From the NCBI RefSeq assembly GCF_004028635.1, contig NZ_RQJW01000007.1, forward strand, positions 496,001 through 560,000: 64,000 nt of DNA, given 5' to 3'. Shown here piece after piece: positions 23,554 through 32,277 of this stretch (position 1 is the first letter of the stretch; each line of letters opens with the position of its first letter). Below the pieces are notes generated by a model. It did not search any database. It was given only the letters and a program-made list of their open reading frames with translations, and was not told the origin of the DNA. Origin of the DNA: Streptomyces cyaneus (GTDB taxonomy: Bacteria; Actinomycetota; Actinomycetes; Streptomycetales; Streptomycetaceae). Both the position numbers and the translations under genes were made by a program.

Positions 23554-24135
23554 TCAGAGCTGGAACTCCGCCGGAGAGACGCCCAGGGCCGCGCAGGCCT
23601 CCCTGAGGATCGCCTGCTCCGCCTGGGAGAAGTAGCCGTCGGCACCGGCGATGACGATGCCGGTCTGGATGACCGCGCGGGCCTCGGTGGGCTTCTTCGC
23701 GGCCTTGGCGATCTCCTGCAGGGCCTCGGTCTTGCCCTGCGGGAAGTTGCGGGTGAGCTGGTCCACATGCCGGTTGAAACGCTGGCGCAGCTGGTCCGGC
23801 GGGAAGTTCTGCAGCACGTCGTTGCTGAGGATCATCGACTCCATCTGCTGCCGCTCGGACGGGTCCACATGCCCATCCGCCGCCGCGACCAGGGCACACA
23901 TCGCCATGCTGGCGTCCCGGTACGCGCCGCTCTTCAGCTCCGTCTTCAAGGAGCCGAGCTGCGACTTCACCAGGCCCACCAGCTGAGCCTTCGAACCGCC
24001 CCTCGAGCCGCCGGCCGCCGCCGGGCCGCCGTGGCTGCCGTGACCACCGTGGCCGCCAGTCGTGCCGTGGCCGCCGCCCTGGACCTGCTGCTGGAGTTGC
24101 TTGGCCTGGTCCTTGAGCCGGTCGAACAGTGCCAT
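23554..24135 (-). CDS. TerB-family tellurite-resistance-type protein
   Basis: A 193-aa cytoplasmic protein. An amphipathic start (MALFDRLKDQAKQLQQQVQ) is followed by a Gly/His-rich linker (about 20-45) and the TerB helical domain (about 55-190: MAMCALVAAADGHVDPSERQQMESMI, AVIQTGIVIAGADGYFSQAEQAILREACAALGV). Both TerB acidic metal-binding motifs (AADGHVDPSE and GADGYFSQAE) are intact. TerB proteins act at the membrane with TerC and TerD in stress responses. Here it is alone, without other ter genes except a distant VWA protein. ATG 24135 follows GAGGTGA. Confidence 0.9.
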   Translation of the reverse strand: MALFDRLKDQAKQLQQQVQGGGHGTTGGHGGHGSHGGPAAAGGSRGGSKAQLVGLVKSQLGSLKTELKSGAYRDASMAMCALVAAADGHVDPSERQQMESMILSNDVLQNFPPDQLRQRFNRHVDQLTRNFPQGKTEALQEIAKAAKKPTEARAVIQTGIVIAGADGYFSQAEQAILREACAALGVSPAEFQL

Positions 24136-24270
24136 TTGACGTCACCTCGGTATTCGTCGGGTCATCCAGGTCAGCGCTCGTGACCCCATCGTGCACGCTC
24201 AACCCGATCAACGCCCACCCGGCAGCAAAGGTTCCACCAAGACACGGCGGCCCCACGGCAACGGTCGGGC

Positions 24271-24308
24271 CACTGCCCCGGCCGAGGGGGGGTCGGACCG
24301 GGGCAGTG
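24271..24308. terminator. Long GC hairpin downstream of the STAND pseudogene
   Basis: An 11-bp stem (24271-24281 with 24298-24308, core ACTGCCCCGG) is continued by CCGA/TCGG with one bulge. On the minus strand it follows the degenerate NTPase gene and precedes the terB-like promoter. Confidence 0.7.
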
Positions 24309-24364
24309 CCAGGTCGATCGTCACAGGGCCGGAAGTTGATTGGCCAGCCATTCCATCAGGTCAA

Positions 24365-24955
24365 TCAATCCACCCGGTCGGCCGTCAGGCCGGTCGATCC
24401 ATCAGGTCGGTCGATCGCCGCACAGCCTGCGGCGTACTTCACCCCCGTGTCGTGGAGGTCGGCCGGCTGCCCGCCCGACCGGACGTCCCAGACGCGCACC
24501 CCGCTCCCGTTCACCGCGGCGAGCCTCCCCCAGCCTTCGGCCGGGGGGACCCCCGTCTCGCTTCGCTCGTCGCCGCCGAGCGTCAGCAGCGACTCGACCA
24601 TCCGCAGCAGCAGGCGCCGGGCGGCGGCGGCCTGGGGTGCGGTCAGCTGCCCGTACGCCTCCTCGGCGCTCGCCGCGATGGCACCGCGCACGCCGCCCGC
24701 CGCCTCGTACGCGGCCAGGGTGAGCAGCCGGCCCTTGCGGCGCCGCCATGTGTCGAGGAGGGCGTGCGAGAGCATCGGCAGTCCGCCGGGCTCGTCGAGG
24801 ACCTCCTCCACGATCCGCGCGGTCAGCTCCCGCTCCACCAGCAGCCCGGCCTCCTGCGCCGGCTTGACGACCGTCTCCCGCAGCTCGTCCGCCGTCATGG
24901 GGCCGACCAGCAGTCCGGCGGCGAGCAGCAGGTCCCGCCCCGCCCCTCGGGGCAA
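24365..24955 (-). pseudogene. Fragment of a WD40/nSTAND1-type NTPase gene
   Basis: About 196 codons remain open, but they match only the end of a STAND-type NTPase lid/winged-helix region: LLVGPMTADELRETVVKPAQEAGLLVERELTARIVEEVLDEPGGLPMLSHALLDTWRRRKGR and EAYGQLTAPQAAAARRLLLRMV. The NTP-binding Walker motifs that should precede it are missing. The downstream part jumps to a WD-repeat-like scrap (VNGSGVRVWDVRSGG). Between the two, DERSETGVPPAEGWGRL is the translation of a dispersed Streptomyces repeat that has landed in the gene. There is no plausible start or ribosome binding site. It is a decayed defence- or signalling-type ATPase. Confidence 0.8.
24530..24585. repeat. Dispersed Streptomyces hairpin repeat inside the pseudogene
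   Basis: The block contains CTCCCCCAGCCTTCGGCC followed by GGGGGGACCCCC and CGTCTCGCTTCGCTCGTC, a small palindromic element that I recall as widespread in Streptomyces genomes. It forms a stem CCCCC-AGCCTTCGGCC-GGGGG and marks an insertion into the former NTPase gene. Confidence 0.6.
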
Positions 24956-24971
24956 CCGCCCCTACCGAGCC

Positions 24972-25007
24972 GCCCCCGGCGGGACACCCCCCTGTCCCGC
25001 CGGGGGC
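24972..25007. terminator. Perfect 15-bp hairpin
   Basis: Arms GCCCCCGGCGGGACA (24972-24986) and TGTCCCGCCGGGGGC (24993-25007) pair without mismatch around six cytosines. It lies just upstream of the truncated NTPase fragment. It could be a terminator left from a deleted gene or a dispersed repeat. Confidence 0.65.
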
Positions 25008-25163
25008 ACCCCCTTGTTCTCACCGGCCTCTTACGCACCCCCTCACCCGGCTGTCAGTGCCATGACCTAGCCTTCGATCACTCACGGCGGTACGCGTGCC
25101 CAGCCTTTTGCTCCTGCCGCGCCCGCCCTCGATTCTTTTTCGTTCCGGGGGGTTCGAAAAACC

Positions 25164-27131
25164 GTGCGCAGACGCACTCTTCCCATTACCGCGACGGCAC
25201 TCGCGGTCCTCTTCAGCTCGGTCGCCCTGGTCGCGACCGGCACCGGGTCGGCGGCCGCCGACTCCAGCACGTCCCTGCCCCTGAAGTCGACCGGCGACAT
25301 CGTCGTCGACGGGGTCCACCAGCGGGTCTTCATCAGCGACCCGACCGCGGGCCAGGTCGTCGTCACCGACTACGCCGGCGCGCTCGTCGGCACCATCGGC
25401 TCGCTGCCCGGCGTCCGCGGCCTGGAGCTGTCTCCCGACTCCGGCACCGTGTACGCCGCCGTGGGCGACGCCGACGCGATCGTGGCCATCGACACCGCGA
25501 CCGCGACCGAGGCCCACCGCTACTCCACCGGCACCGCCGACCCGCAGTACCTCGCGGAGACCGGCGGCAAGATCTGGTTCGGCTACGGCGGCGCCGCCGA
25601 GGGCAACATCGGCTCGCTGGACCTCAGCGGCACCGACCCGGCCGTCACCCTGAACCAGGCGCCCACCAACGCCTGGTACTCCGCCCCCATCCTGGACGCC
25701 TCCGCCGGCGCGCCCGGCACGCTGGTCGCGGGCGCCCCCGGCCAGAGCCCGGTCGTCCTCGCGGTGTACGACGTCTCCTCGGGCACGCCCAGCCAGACCG
25801 CGTACGCCTTCGACCCGGGTTCCACGGGCGGCGGCAACCTCATGGACATGGCCGTCACGCCCGACGGCAAGGACGTCGTCACGGCCAGCGGCGCCCCGTA
25901 CTACCAGGCGGTCTACAAGCTCACGGACCTGTCCAAGGACGGCAAGTACGTCACCAACCCGTACCCGAACGCGGTCGACATCGCTCCCAACGGCGATGTC
26001 GCGGCGGGCACCAGCTCGACGGACGAGGCGGACGTCCACCTGTTCAAGCCGGGCACCTCGCTGCCGCTGAAGGAGTACACGTTCGGCTCCGACCAGCTCG
26101 CCGCGCGCGGGCTCGCCTGGGCGCCGGACGGCAGCAAGCTGTTCGCGGTCTCCAGCAGCAACACGCTGTACGTCTATGACGACCCCACCAAGGTGTCGTC
26201 CACCCTCACCGTGTCCGCACCGGCCACCGCGACCCGCGCCCAGCCGCTGACGGTGACCGGCACGCTGACCTCGTCGGCCGCGTTCCCTGCGGGCACCACG
26301 GTCGCCGTCACCCGCACCGACGACGAGTCCCCGAGCGGCAAGTCCCTCGGCACGGCGACCGTCGCCGCGGACGGCTCGTACTCCTTCACTGACACCCCGC
26401 CGGCCGGCGGCAAGGTGAGCTACACCGTGACCTACGCGGGCGACGCGGACCACGCGGGTGCCACGGCCTCCGGTTCGGTGACCGTCGCCAAGACGGCGAC
26501 GACGGTGACGCTGAACAACAACCTCAAGGTGTACGGCTACGGCAGCGACGTCACCTTCACCGCGCACCTCGGCACCACGTACAAGAACCGCACCGTGGAG
26601 ATCTGGGCCGACCCCTACGGCTCCGACAAGCCCAACACGCTGGTCAAGAAGGGCACGGTCGACTCGGCCGGCAACCTCACGGCGACGGTCCACCTCACCC
26701 GCGACACCAAGGTCAGCGCCAAGTTCACGGGCGACACGCGGTACGCGGCGAAGACGACGACCAACACGGTCTACACCAAGGTGGCGATCTCCACGTCGCT
26801 GGTCGGCGCCTACAAGACGGCCACCGCCTGGAACGCGAAGTACTACTACTTCCACCAGTCCAAGGACCCGGTCTTCAACACGACGATGACGATGTACCCG
26901 GGCCGCAAGTACCAGTTCCAGATCCAGCAGTTCTACAGCGGGGCCTGGCACACGAACACGACCCAGTACTTCGGCCTGGACCGCTACGGCAAGGACTCCG
27001 TCCTCCTGGACGACACCCCGCCCACGGGCGTCCGCTTCCGGATCCGCTCGTCCTACATCGACACGACGTCGAGCGACAACGTCAACGCGACGACGTACGG
27101 CGGCTGGAAGTACTTCACCTTCACCCGCTGA
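25164..27131 (+). CDS. Secreted beta-propeller and Ig-like repeat protein
   Basis: A 655-aa exported protein. A signal peptide (about 1-32, ending near SAAA) is followed by a beta-propeller-like half (about 40-345) with YVTN/Lp-type strands: GVRGLELSPDSGTVYAAVGDADAIVAIDTAT, MDMAVTPDGKDVVTASG, LAWAPDGSKLFAVSSSNTLYVYD. The C-terminal half has Ig-like repeats (PATATRAQPLTVTGTLTSS, KVSYTVTYAGDADHAGAT, YGYGSDVTFTAHLGTTYKNRTVEIWA) and a Tyr/Trp-rich end. It probably binds surfaces or polymers outside the cell; no enzyme motif is seen. GTG start with GGGGGG some distance upstream. It ends 4 bp before the convergent gene. Confidence 0.75.
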   Translation: MRRRTLPITATALAVLFSSVALVATGTGSAAADSSTSLPLKSTGDIVVDGVHQRVFISDPTAGQVVVTDYAGALVGTIGSLPGVRGLELSPDSGTVYAAVGDADAIVAIDTATATEAHRYSTGTADPQYLAETGGKIWFGYGGAAEGNIGSLDLSGTDPAVTLNQAPTNAWYSAPILDASAGAPGTLVAGAPGQSPVVLAVYDVSSGTPSQTAYAFDPGSTGGGNLMDMAVTPDGKDVVTASGAPYYQAVYKLTDLSKDGKYVTNPYPNAVDIAPNGDVAAGTSSTDEADVHLFKPGTSLPLKEYTFGSDQLAARGLAWAPDGSKLFAVSSSNTLYVYDDPTKVSSTLTVSAPATATRAQPLTVTGTLTSSAAFPAGTTVAVTRTDDESPSGKSLGTATVAADGSYSFTDTPPAGGKVSYTVTYAGDADHAGATASGSVTVAKTATTVTLNNNLKVYGYGSDVTFTAHLGTTYKNRTVEIWADPYGSDKPNTLVKKGTVDSAGNLTATVHLTRDTKVSAKFTGDTRYAAKTTTNTVYTKVAISTSLVGAYKTATAWNAKYYYFHQSKDPVFNTTMTMYPGRKYQFQIQQFYSGAWHTNTTQYFGLDRYGKDSVLLDDTPPTGVRFRIRSSYIDTTSSDNVNATTYGGWKYFTFTR

Positions 27132-27135
27132 ACCG

Positions 27136-29298
27136 TCACCCGCTGACCTGCAGCTGCCGCAGCCGCCGATGGACGTTCTCCAGAGCACCCCGTCGGCGGC
27201 CCGGCACCCGCCCCCTCAACTCCGCGAGCGCAGAGCCCAGTTCACGCGCGTGTGCCGTGTCGTGGATCTGCCCCCACTGATGGTGGGCCCTGTCGACCGC
27301 GGCCTCCACCGCGGGCATGTCCGGTGCCTGCCCCGCGGAGAGCCTCGCCGAGGCAACCGTCAGCCAGGTCCGGCAACTGCGCACCGAGTCCCCCGCCAGC
27401 ATCGCCAGATCCGCCCGCACCTCGATCCAGTGCAGGGCCTCCTCGGAGTACGGCCCATAACTACGCACAGCAACCTGCTCATGATGCGCAGCCAACGCAT
27501 CAGCCTCCCCAGCCCGCCCAGCCTCCAAAGCGGCAGCGATGTCAGCATGCGGATCCCCCGGCAGGGGACTGTGAGCGGGGCTCGGCGCGAACACCAACGT
27601 GGGGGTGGGCACGGCAGCCGGCATGGGGACGGACGCGGAAGCCGACATGGGGGCTGGCGCGGCAGCCGGCATGGGGCTCGGCACGGACGCGGATGCGGGG
27701 CTGTGGGCAGGGAGCTGCGGGGGACTGTGCTGCGGGATCGGCGGTAGCTTCTGCGTGGCACTCGCCGGCGACGCCGGTGCGGAAACCGGGGCGGAGCTCG
27801 GCATGGAAGCCGATGCGGGGCCCGGCGCAGAAGCCGCCGCGGAAGACGGCACCGGATTCGGCTCGGAAGCCGATGCGTGGCTGTGGGCAGGGATCTGCGC
27901 GGGGCTGTGCCCTGGGGTCGGCTGGAGGTTCTGCGCGGTATTCGACGCGGGAGTCGGCACGGGACTCGACGCCGGAGCCGCTGTGGAGGTCGGCGCGGAA
28001 GCTGATGCGGAGCTCAGCGCGGATGTCGGCGCGGGACTCGGCCCGGAAACCGGCACAGGGCTCGGCGCCGAAGCCGAGGCCGCGCTGGGTACAGAGATCT
28101 GCGGGAGACTCTCCCCTGAGACCGGCGAGACGTTATGCGCGGCACCCGACGCCGAAGCCGACACCGCACTCGACGCGGAAGCCGCCGCAGAAATCGGCGC
28201 TGAACTCAGCGCAGAAGTCGATGCGAGGTTCGGCGCGGGAGTCGGCAAGGCACTCGACGCTGAGGCCGCCGTGGAGCTCGGCCCGGAAGCCGATGCCGGG
28301 CTGTGGGCAGGGACCTGCGGGGGATTCTGCACTGGCATCGGCGGGAGGTTCTGCGCGGCACTCGACGCAGGGCCCGGTACGGGACCTTGCACAGGAACCG
28401 ACCCAGGAGTCTCCGCGGAACCCCGCACAGGACTCAGCCCAGCAACCGGCGAGGGATTCTGCGCGGCACCCGCCGCAGGCACCGGCACGGAACCCCCCAC
28501 AGAGACCGGCACCGAACCCTGCCCAGAACCCGCCCCAGGCACCGGCACCGAACCCCGCGCAGAACCCCCCACAGGCACCGGCACCGAACCCGCCCCAGGC
28601 ACCGGCACCGAACCCCCCACAGCAGCCGCCGTCGGGGTCGGTGTCGGTGTCGGGAACTGGGTTGGGCCCTGGGCGGTCAGGATGATGTCGGTGCCTGGGC
28701 CGGAGTCGGGGGCGATTCGGGAGAGGGCCTGCTGGTGGAGTTGGTCGAGGGGTGGGCGGTGGCCGCTGCGCAGGAGGGTGGCGACGGCCTTCATGTAGGC
28801 CGGCCCTGCCACCGTGCGCCGGTTCGGCGGGGGCGCGACACGGCCGTACACCGTGCTGTTGCGGCCCGAGTCGAGGGGGTTGGCAAGGAGCCACTCCCAG
28901 GCCTCGGCGTCGGCGTGCAGGTCGAGGAGCAGGGTCGTCGAGCCCGGTGCGCGCAGGCGCAGTTCCTCGCGGAACCAGTGCCAGGGGAAGCCGGTGTAAC
29001 GGACCGTCGCGGGGGTCGTCCGGGCCAGCGCGAGGTGGGGCAGGTGCTGGCGGCGGTCCAGTTGCAGCTGGCCGGTGACGAAGACGGTGAGCGGGGCGGG
29101 GGCGGCCGCGGCGGCGCGCAGGCGGGTGAGGACGGCCTGCGGTTCCAGGGGGTCGGCGAGTTCCACGACGTTCGCCGTGTCCGTGCCGGACAGCACCGTG
29201 GGCGGGACCGCGGCGAGCACGGGGAGCACGGAGGCGGCGTCCACCAGACAGCCCTTGCCCGCCGGTGCGGCGGCCAACAGCAGCACGGTTCCGGGCAT
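27136..29298 (-). CDS. 720-aa protein with very long Ala/Pro/Ser/Val region, function unknown
   Basis: Three parts are visible. Residues 1-215 look folded: a hydrophobic alpha/beta start (MPGTVLLLAAAPAGKGCLVDA), TVRYTGFPWHWFREELRLRAPGSTTLLLDLHADAEAWEWLL and VAGPAYMKAVATLLRSGHRPPLDQLHQQAL. Residues about 216-590 are low complexity, first Gly/Ser/Val/Pro (SVPVPGAGS repeats), then Ala/Ser/Pro with recurring PPQVPAHSPASAS-type blocks. Residues about 590-720 are helical and TPR-like (DIAAALEAGRAGEADALAAHHEQVAV). No signal peptide is seen. I do not recognise a family. The ATG has GGGATGG upstream. The middle also reads open on the other strand, a composition effect. Confidence 0.65.
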   Translation of the reverse strand: MPGTVLLLAAAPAGKGCLVDAASVLPVLAAVPPTVLSGTDTANVVELADPLEPQAVLTRLRAAAAAPAPLTVFVTGQLQLDRRQHLPHLALARTTPATVRYTGFPWHWFREELRLRAPGSTTLLLDLHADAEAWEWLLANPLDSGRNSTVYGRVAPPPNRRTVAGPAYMKAVATLLRSGHRPPLDQLHQQALSRIAPDSGPGTDIILTAQGPTQFPTPTPTPTAAAVGGSVPVPGAGSVPVPVGGSARGSVPVPGAGSGQGSVPVSVGGSVPVPAAGAAQNPSPVAGLSPVRGSAETPGSVPVQGPVPGPASSAAQNLPPMPVQNPPQVPAHSPASASGPSSTAASASSALPTPAPNLASTSALSSAPISAAASASSAVSASASGAAHNVSPVSGESLPQISVPSAASASAPSPVPVSGPSPAPTSALSSASASAPTSTAAPASSPVPTPASNTAQNLQPTPGHSPAQIPAHSHASASEPNPVPSSAAASAPGPASASMPSSAPVSAPASPASATQKLPPIPQHSPPQLPAHSPASASVPSPMPAAAPAPMSASASVPMPAAVPTPTLVFAPSPAHSPLPGDPHADIAAALEAGRAGEADALAAHHEQVAVRSYGPYSEEALHWIEVRADLAMLAGDSVRSCRTWLTVASARLSAGQAPDMPAVEAAVDRAHHQWGQIHDTAHARELGSALAELRGRVPGRRRGALENVHRRLRQLQVSG
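27580..28650 (-). repeat. Degenerate coding repeats in the 720-aa protein
   Basis: About 1 kb of period-3-biased repeats encode alternating Ala, Pro, Ser and Val, with longer recurring blocks around AHSPASAS and AQNLPP. The GC skew is strong, so all frames on both strands stay mostly open. Confidence 0.7.
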
Positions 29299-29368
29299 CG
29301 GTCCCTCCCCATCCCCCGTCGATCACGTACGGCAGCACCGTAACCGCTGCGGCTGCAAAGAGGGGATC

Positions 29369-30562
29369 TCAGGACCGCAAACGTCCATTTCCATCCCCAT
29401 TCCCCCGCATCCCGGCCCCCCGCCGTACCGCGAACACCGTCGTGTCGTCGTCCAGATGTCCGCCGCAGTGCAGCAGCGTGCGCTCCCGCACGAACGCGAC
29501 CAGCCGCCCGGGCTGCGCGAGCCCCGGGTCGGCGGCGACGGCGGCGGCGACCTCGTCGGCGAGCGGATAGAACGCGCCCTCGCCGTCCCGGGCCTCGGTC
29601 ACCCCGTCCGTGGTCAGCAACAGCGTCTCGCCGGGCGCGAGGGGCACCCGGAGCACGGGGGGCGGACCGTCGGCGGGGACGAGTCCGCCGTAGCCGAGGG
29701 GGAGGCCGTGGCCGGGCGGCAGGGACCGTACGCCGTCGGGGCAGACGACGAGCGGGGTCTCGTGGCCGAGGACGACGGCGTCCATGGCGTCGCGCCGCTC
29801 CTCGGGGAAGCCGAGCAGGACGGCGGTGGCGAACCGGTCGCCCTCCTCCTTGCCGAGCGCCATGCGCAGCCTGATGTGCCGCTGCATGCGCAGCTCCAGA
29901 CACACGGCGACCGTCGTCAGGTCCGGCTCGTGGTACGCGGCCTCGCGAAACGTGCCGAGCAGCGCCGCCGCCGCCTCCACCGCGCCGAGCCCCTTGCCCT
30001 GTACGTCGCCGACGATGACGCGGGTGCCGTGCAGGCCGATCTGGATGTCGTAGAAGTCGCCGCCGACCCTGGCCTCGCTGTCGGCCGCGAGATACACCGC
30101 CGCGTGGTCGAGGCCGCCCCAGCCCGCCGGCAGCGGACGCAGCACGGTACGGCGGATCGTCTCCGCGACGTCCTGCATGTGCAGCATGCGCTGCTCGCCG
30201 CGGACCCGGACCGCGCAGGCCAGCGTGGCGAGGACGCCACCGATGCCGGCGAGGACGAGGTCGGGCAGCCCGGCCTGGTACTCGTGCGGCAGGGCGGCGT
30301 CCGCGACGACGTAGGTGGCGGGCGCAAGCACCGCGAACACGGCCGTCCACCACACCCCGCAGATCGCGGCCGCGATACCGGGCACCAGCACGATCCAGGA
30401 CAGGATCCTGAAGTCGCTGCTGGTCTTGAAATCGACCAGCACGATGCCGATGAGCAACAGCAGCGGCGGCACCCAGGCGACGCTACGGCCGCGCACACGC
30501 AGCAGCTGCGACCGACGTGCCGCGCCCTGCGGGCCGGCTCCACCGTCGCTTACGGCCCTCAT
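29369..30562 (-). CDS. Membrane-bound PP2C (RsbU/SpoIIE-type) phosphatase
   Basis: A 397-aa protein. After a basic N-terminus there are three to four transmembrane helices (about 29-125: VAWVPPLLLLIGIVLVDF, ILSWIVLVPGIAAAICGVWW, LVLAGIGGVLATLAC). A cytoplasmic PP2C domain (about 160-385) follows, with metal-binding motifs EARVGGDFYDI, VIVGDVQGKGLGAVEAAAALLG, LLLTTDGVTEARD and HLDDDTTVFAV. This class dephosphorylates anti-anti-sigma factors. No RsbV/RsbW partner is adjacent. ATG 30562 is preferred; ATG 30598 or 30691 are possible. Confidence 0.88.
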   Translation of the reverse strand: MRAVSDGGAGPQGAARRSQLLRVRGRSVAWVPPLLLLIGIVLVDFKTSSDFRILSWIVLVPGIAAAICGVWWTAVFAVLAPATYVVADAALPHEYQAGLPDLVLAGIGGVLATLACAVRVRGEQRMLHMQDVAETIRRTVLRPLPAGWGGLDHAAVYLAADSEARVGGDFYDIQIGLHGTRVIVGDVQGKGLGAVEAAAALLGTFREAAYHEPDLTTVAVCLELRMQRHIRLRMALGKEEGDRFATAVLLGFPEERRDAMDAVVLGHETPLVVCPDGVRSLPPGHGLPLGYGGLVPADGPPPVLRVPLAPGETLLLTTDGVTEARDGEGAFYPLADEVAAAVAADPGLAQPGRLVAFVRERTLLHCGGHLDDDTTVFAVRRGAGMRGNGDGNGRLRS

Positions 30563-30689
30563 GGGCTTCAGCGAAACACGGCGTTCGGCGAGCCGCATCC
30601 GGGTACCCGGGATCCCACCGCCGACTTGCCGAACGGCCGCCCTCAGGTGTGCCCTGGATGGCGGGGGGCGAGGAGAGAGGAGTGCTCTC

Positions 30690-31148
30690 ATGGCTCATGC
30701 GGCACCCGCGCCCGGCGGGCGGACTGCGAGGACGCGCACGAGCGGCACGAGCGGCCTGCCCGACGTCTTCAGCGCACGTACTCATCGCATCGCGAGCATC
30801 GCCGTACCGATCGTCCTCGGGCTCGTCTACGGCTACTGGGCCGCGGCGAACCGGCGCTCCGGCGGTGAGATCACCGGCTGGAACCTGCTCTTCGGCTTCG
30901 TCACCTCGGCCGCGTTCATGGTGCTGTACGTCGCCGTGCGCTGGGTCGCGGAGCGCTCGATCCGCGAGGTGCACGCGATCCTGTGGGCCTCCTTCGCGGG
31001 CAGCGCGTTCGGGTTCCTGTACAGCGAGACCGACAAGACTGTCCTCAGGTCGGCGCTCATGGGGCTGGTGATCGGCGCGGTCTTCTTCGGTGTGCTGTTC
31101 TACCGCTACTACACCCACGAGGACGCCCAGGGCCGCCGTATCGGCTGA
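30690..31148 (+). CDS. Small integral membrane protein, unknown
   Basis: A 152-aa protein with a Thr/Arg/Gly-rich N-terminal tail and four hydrophobic helices (IASIAVPIVLGLVYGYWAA, TGWNLLFGFVTSAAFMVLYVAVRW, VHAILWASFAGSAFGFLY, SALMGLVIGAVFFGVLFYRYY), then a charged end (THEDAQGRRIG). No family is certain. ATG 30690 follows GAGAGGAG. It diverges from the membrane-bound PP2C gene, sharing a 127-bp promoter region. Confidence 0.7.
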   Translation: MAHAAPAPGGRTARTRTSGTSGLPDVFSARTHRIASIAVPIVLGLVYGYWAAANRRSGGEITGWNLLFGFVTSAAFMVLYVAVRWVAERSIREVHAILWASFAGSAFGFLYSETDKTVLRSALMGLVIGAVFFGVLFYRYYTHEDAQGRRIG

Positions 31149-31299
31149 CGTACGCACAGATCGGCCCCGGCTGCCACTGGAGCCGGGGCCGACCCGTTCC
31201 CCTTCATCCACCCACGGAACCAGGAGCGTCCTTCCGCTCCTTGCTCCTCTGATCCATGAGACACCCGTTCGGGTGAACGCTCCACCGGAGAGCGCAATA

Positions 31300-32277
31300 G
31301 TGCGGCCGGATGCAGGCACACCGCTGGCCCGGCCGCCCCGATGCCCCTTGCCTGAAGACGTGCTCACCCGTCTGCGGAACGCCCTGTCGGCAGCGCTGAT
31401 CGCCCTGTCGTGCCTCCTCCTGCCGTTCGGCGTGCCGGCGGCCTGGGTGGCGTACGGGCTGGCCGACACCGGCCGGTACGTCACCGCGATGGCGCCGCTC
31501 GCCGCTGATCCGGCCGTGCAGGGCGCGGTCGCGGACACCGTCGGGGCCGGCATCACACAGGAGGTCGACCGCAGGCTGGCCGAGTCTCCCGCGTCGCCCG
31601 AGCTGCGCACCGTGCGCCCTTTCGTGCACGACGCGGTGCGCTCGTTCACCCGGACCGAGGCCTTCCGCACGGCGTGGGAGGCGGGCAACAGGGCCCTGCA
31701 CGACGCCGTCCTGAGCGCCCTTCACGACGGGCGCGACCGCACCGTCACGGTCGACATCGCCCCCATCACCGCCCAGGTCAAGCACCAACTCATCGACGAC
31801 CACGTCTCGTTGGCACACCGCATCCCGGTCGAGCACACCGAGGTCCCCGTGCTCCCGGCCCACCGACTGGACCGGCTCCGGAAGGGGTACGAGGTGCTCG
31901 AAGTCGCCGGTTTCTGGCTGCCCGTCTCGGCCGCCGTGCTCGCCGCGACCGGCATCGCGGTCGCCGCCTGCCGCCGCCGCGCGGTCACGGCGACCGCGCT
32001 GGGCACGGCGCTCGGCGGCGCCTTCCTGGCCCTGGCGGTGGCGATCGGCCGCCGGCTCACGCTGGCCGACCTGTCCGAGGCGGCCCACCGCCCGGCGGCG
32101 GGCGCGGTCTACGACGCCCTGACGCAGACGCTGCGCACGGTGTCCTGGCTGCTGGTCGCCCTCGGCCTGACCGTGGCCCTCGCCTGCCGGCTCACGGAGC
32201 TCCTCGTACGACGCCGGCGAGCGTCCGCAGCGCCCGCCGCAGATCAGGCTCCGCGGCCGACGCGAGCCCGAGTCTGA
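31300..32277 (+). CDS. Membrane protein with large extracytoplasmic domain
   Basis: A 325-aa protein. One N-terminal helix (LSAALIALSCLLLPFGVPAAWVAYGL) precedes a charged external domain of about 140 residues (VDRRLAESPASPELRTVRPFVHDAVRSFTR, VTVDIAPITAQVKHQLIDD). Three C-terminal helices (VSAAVLAATGIAVAAC, ALGTALGGAFLALAVAIG, VSWLLVALGLTVALACRL) and a basic tail follow. No family is recognised. GTG 31300 is chosen because GGAGAG lies 8 nt upstream; TTG 31348 and GTG 31360 are alternatives. Its last 86 bp are antisense to the end of the MocR gene. Confidence 0.65.
   Translation: MRPDAGTPLARPPRCPLPEDVLTRLRNALSAALIALSCLLLPFGVPAAWVAYGLADTGRYVTAMAPLAADPAVQGAVADTVGAGITQEVDRRLAESPASPELRTVRPFVHDAVRSFTRTEAFRTAWEAGNRALHDAVLSALHDGRDRTVTVDIAPITAQVKHQLIDDHVSLAHRIPVEHTEVPVLPAHRLDRLRKGYEVLEVAGFWLPVSAAVLAATGIAVAACRRRAVTATALGTALGGAFLALAVAIGRRLTLADLSEAAHRPAAGAVYDALTQTLRTVSWLLVALGLTVALACRLTELLVRRRRASAAPAADQAPRPTRARV

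Noticed and set aside
27599..28798. 399-codon plus-strand frame of Ala/Gly/Glu/Asp repeats
   Set aside because: It is the mirror of the Ala/Pro/Ser repeat of the minus-strand protein; no ribosome binding site and no domain.
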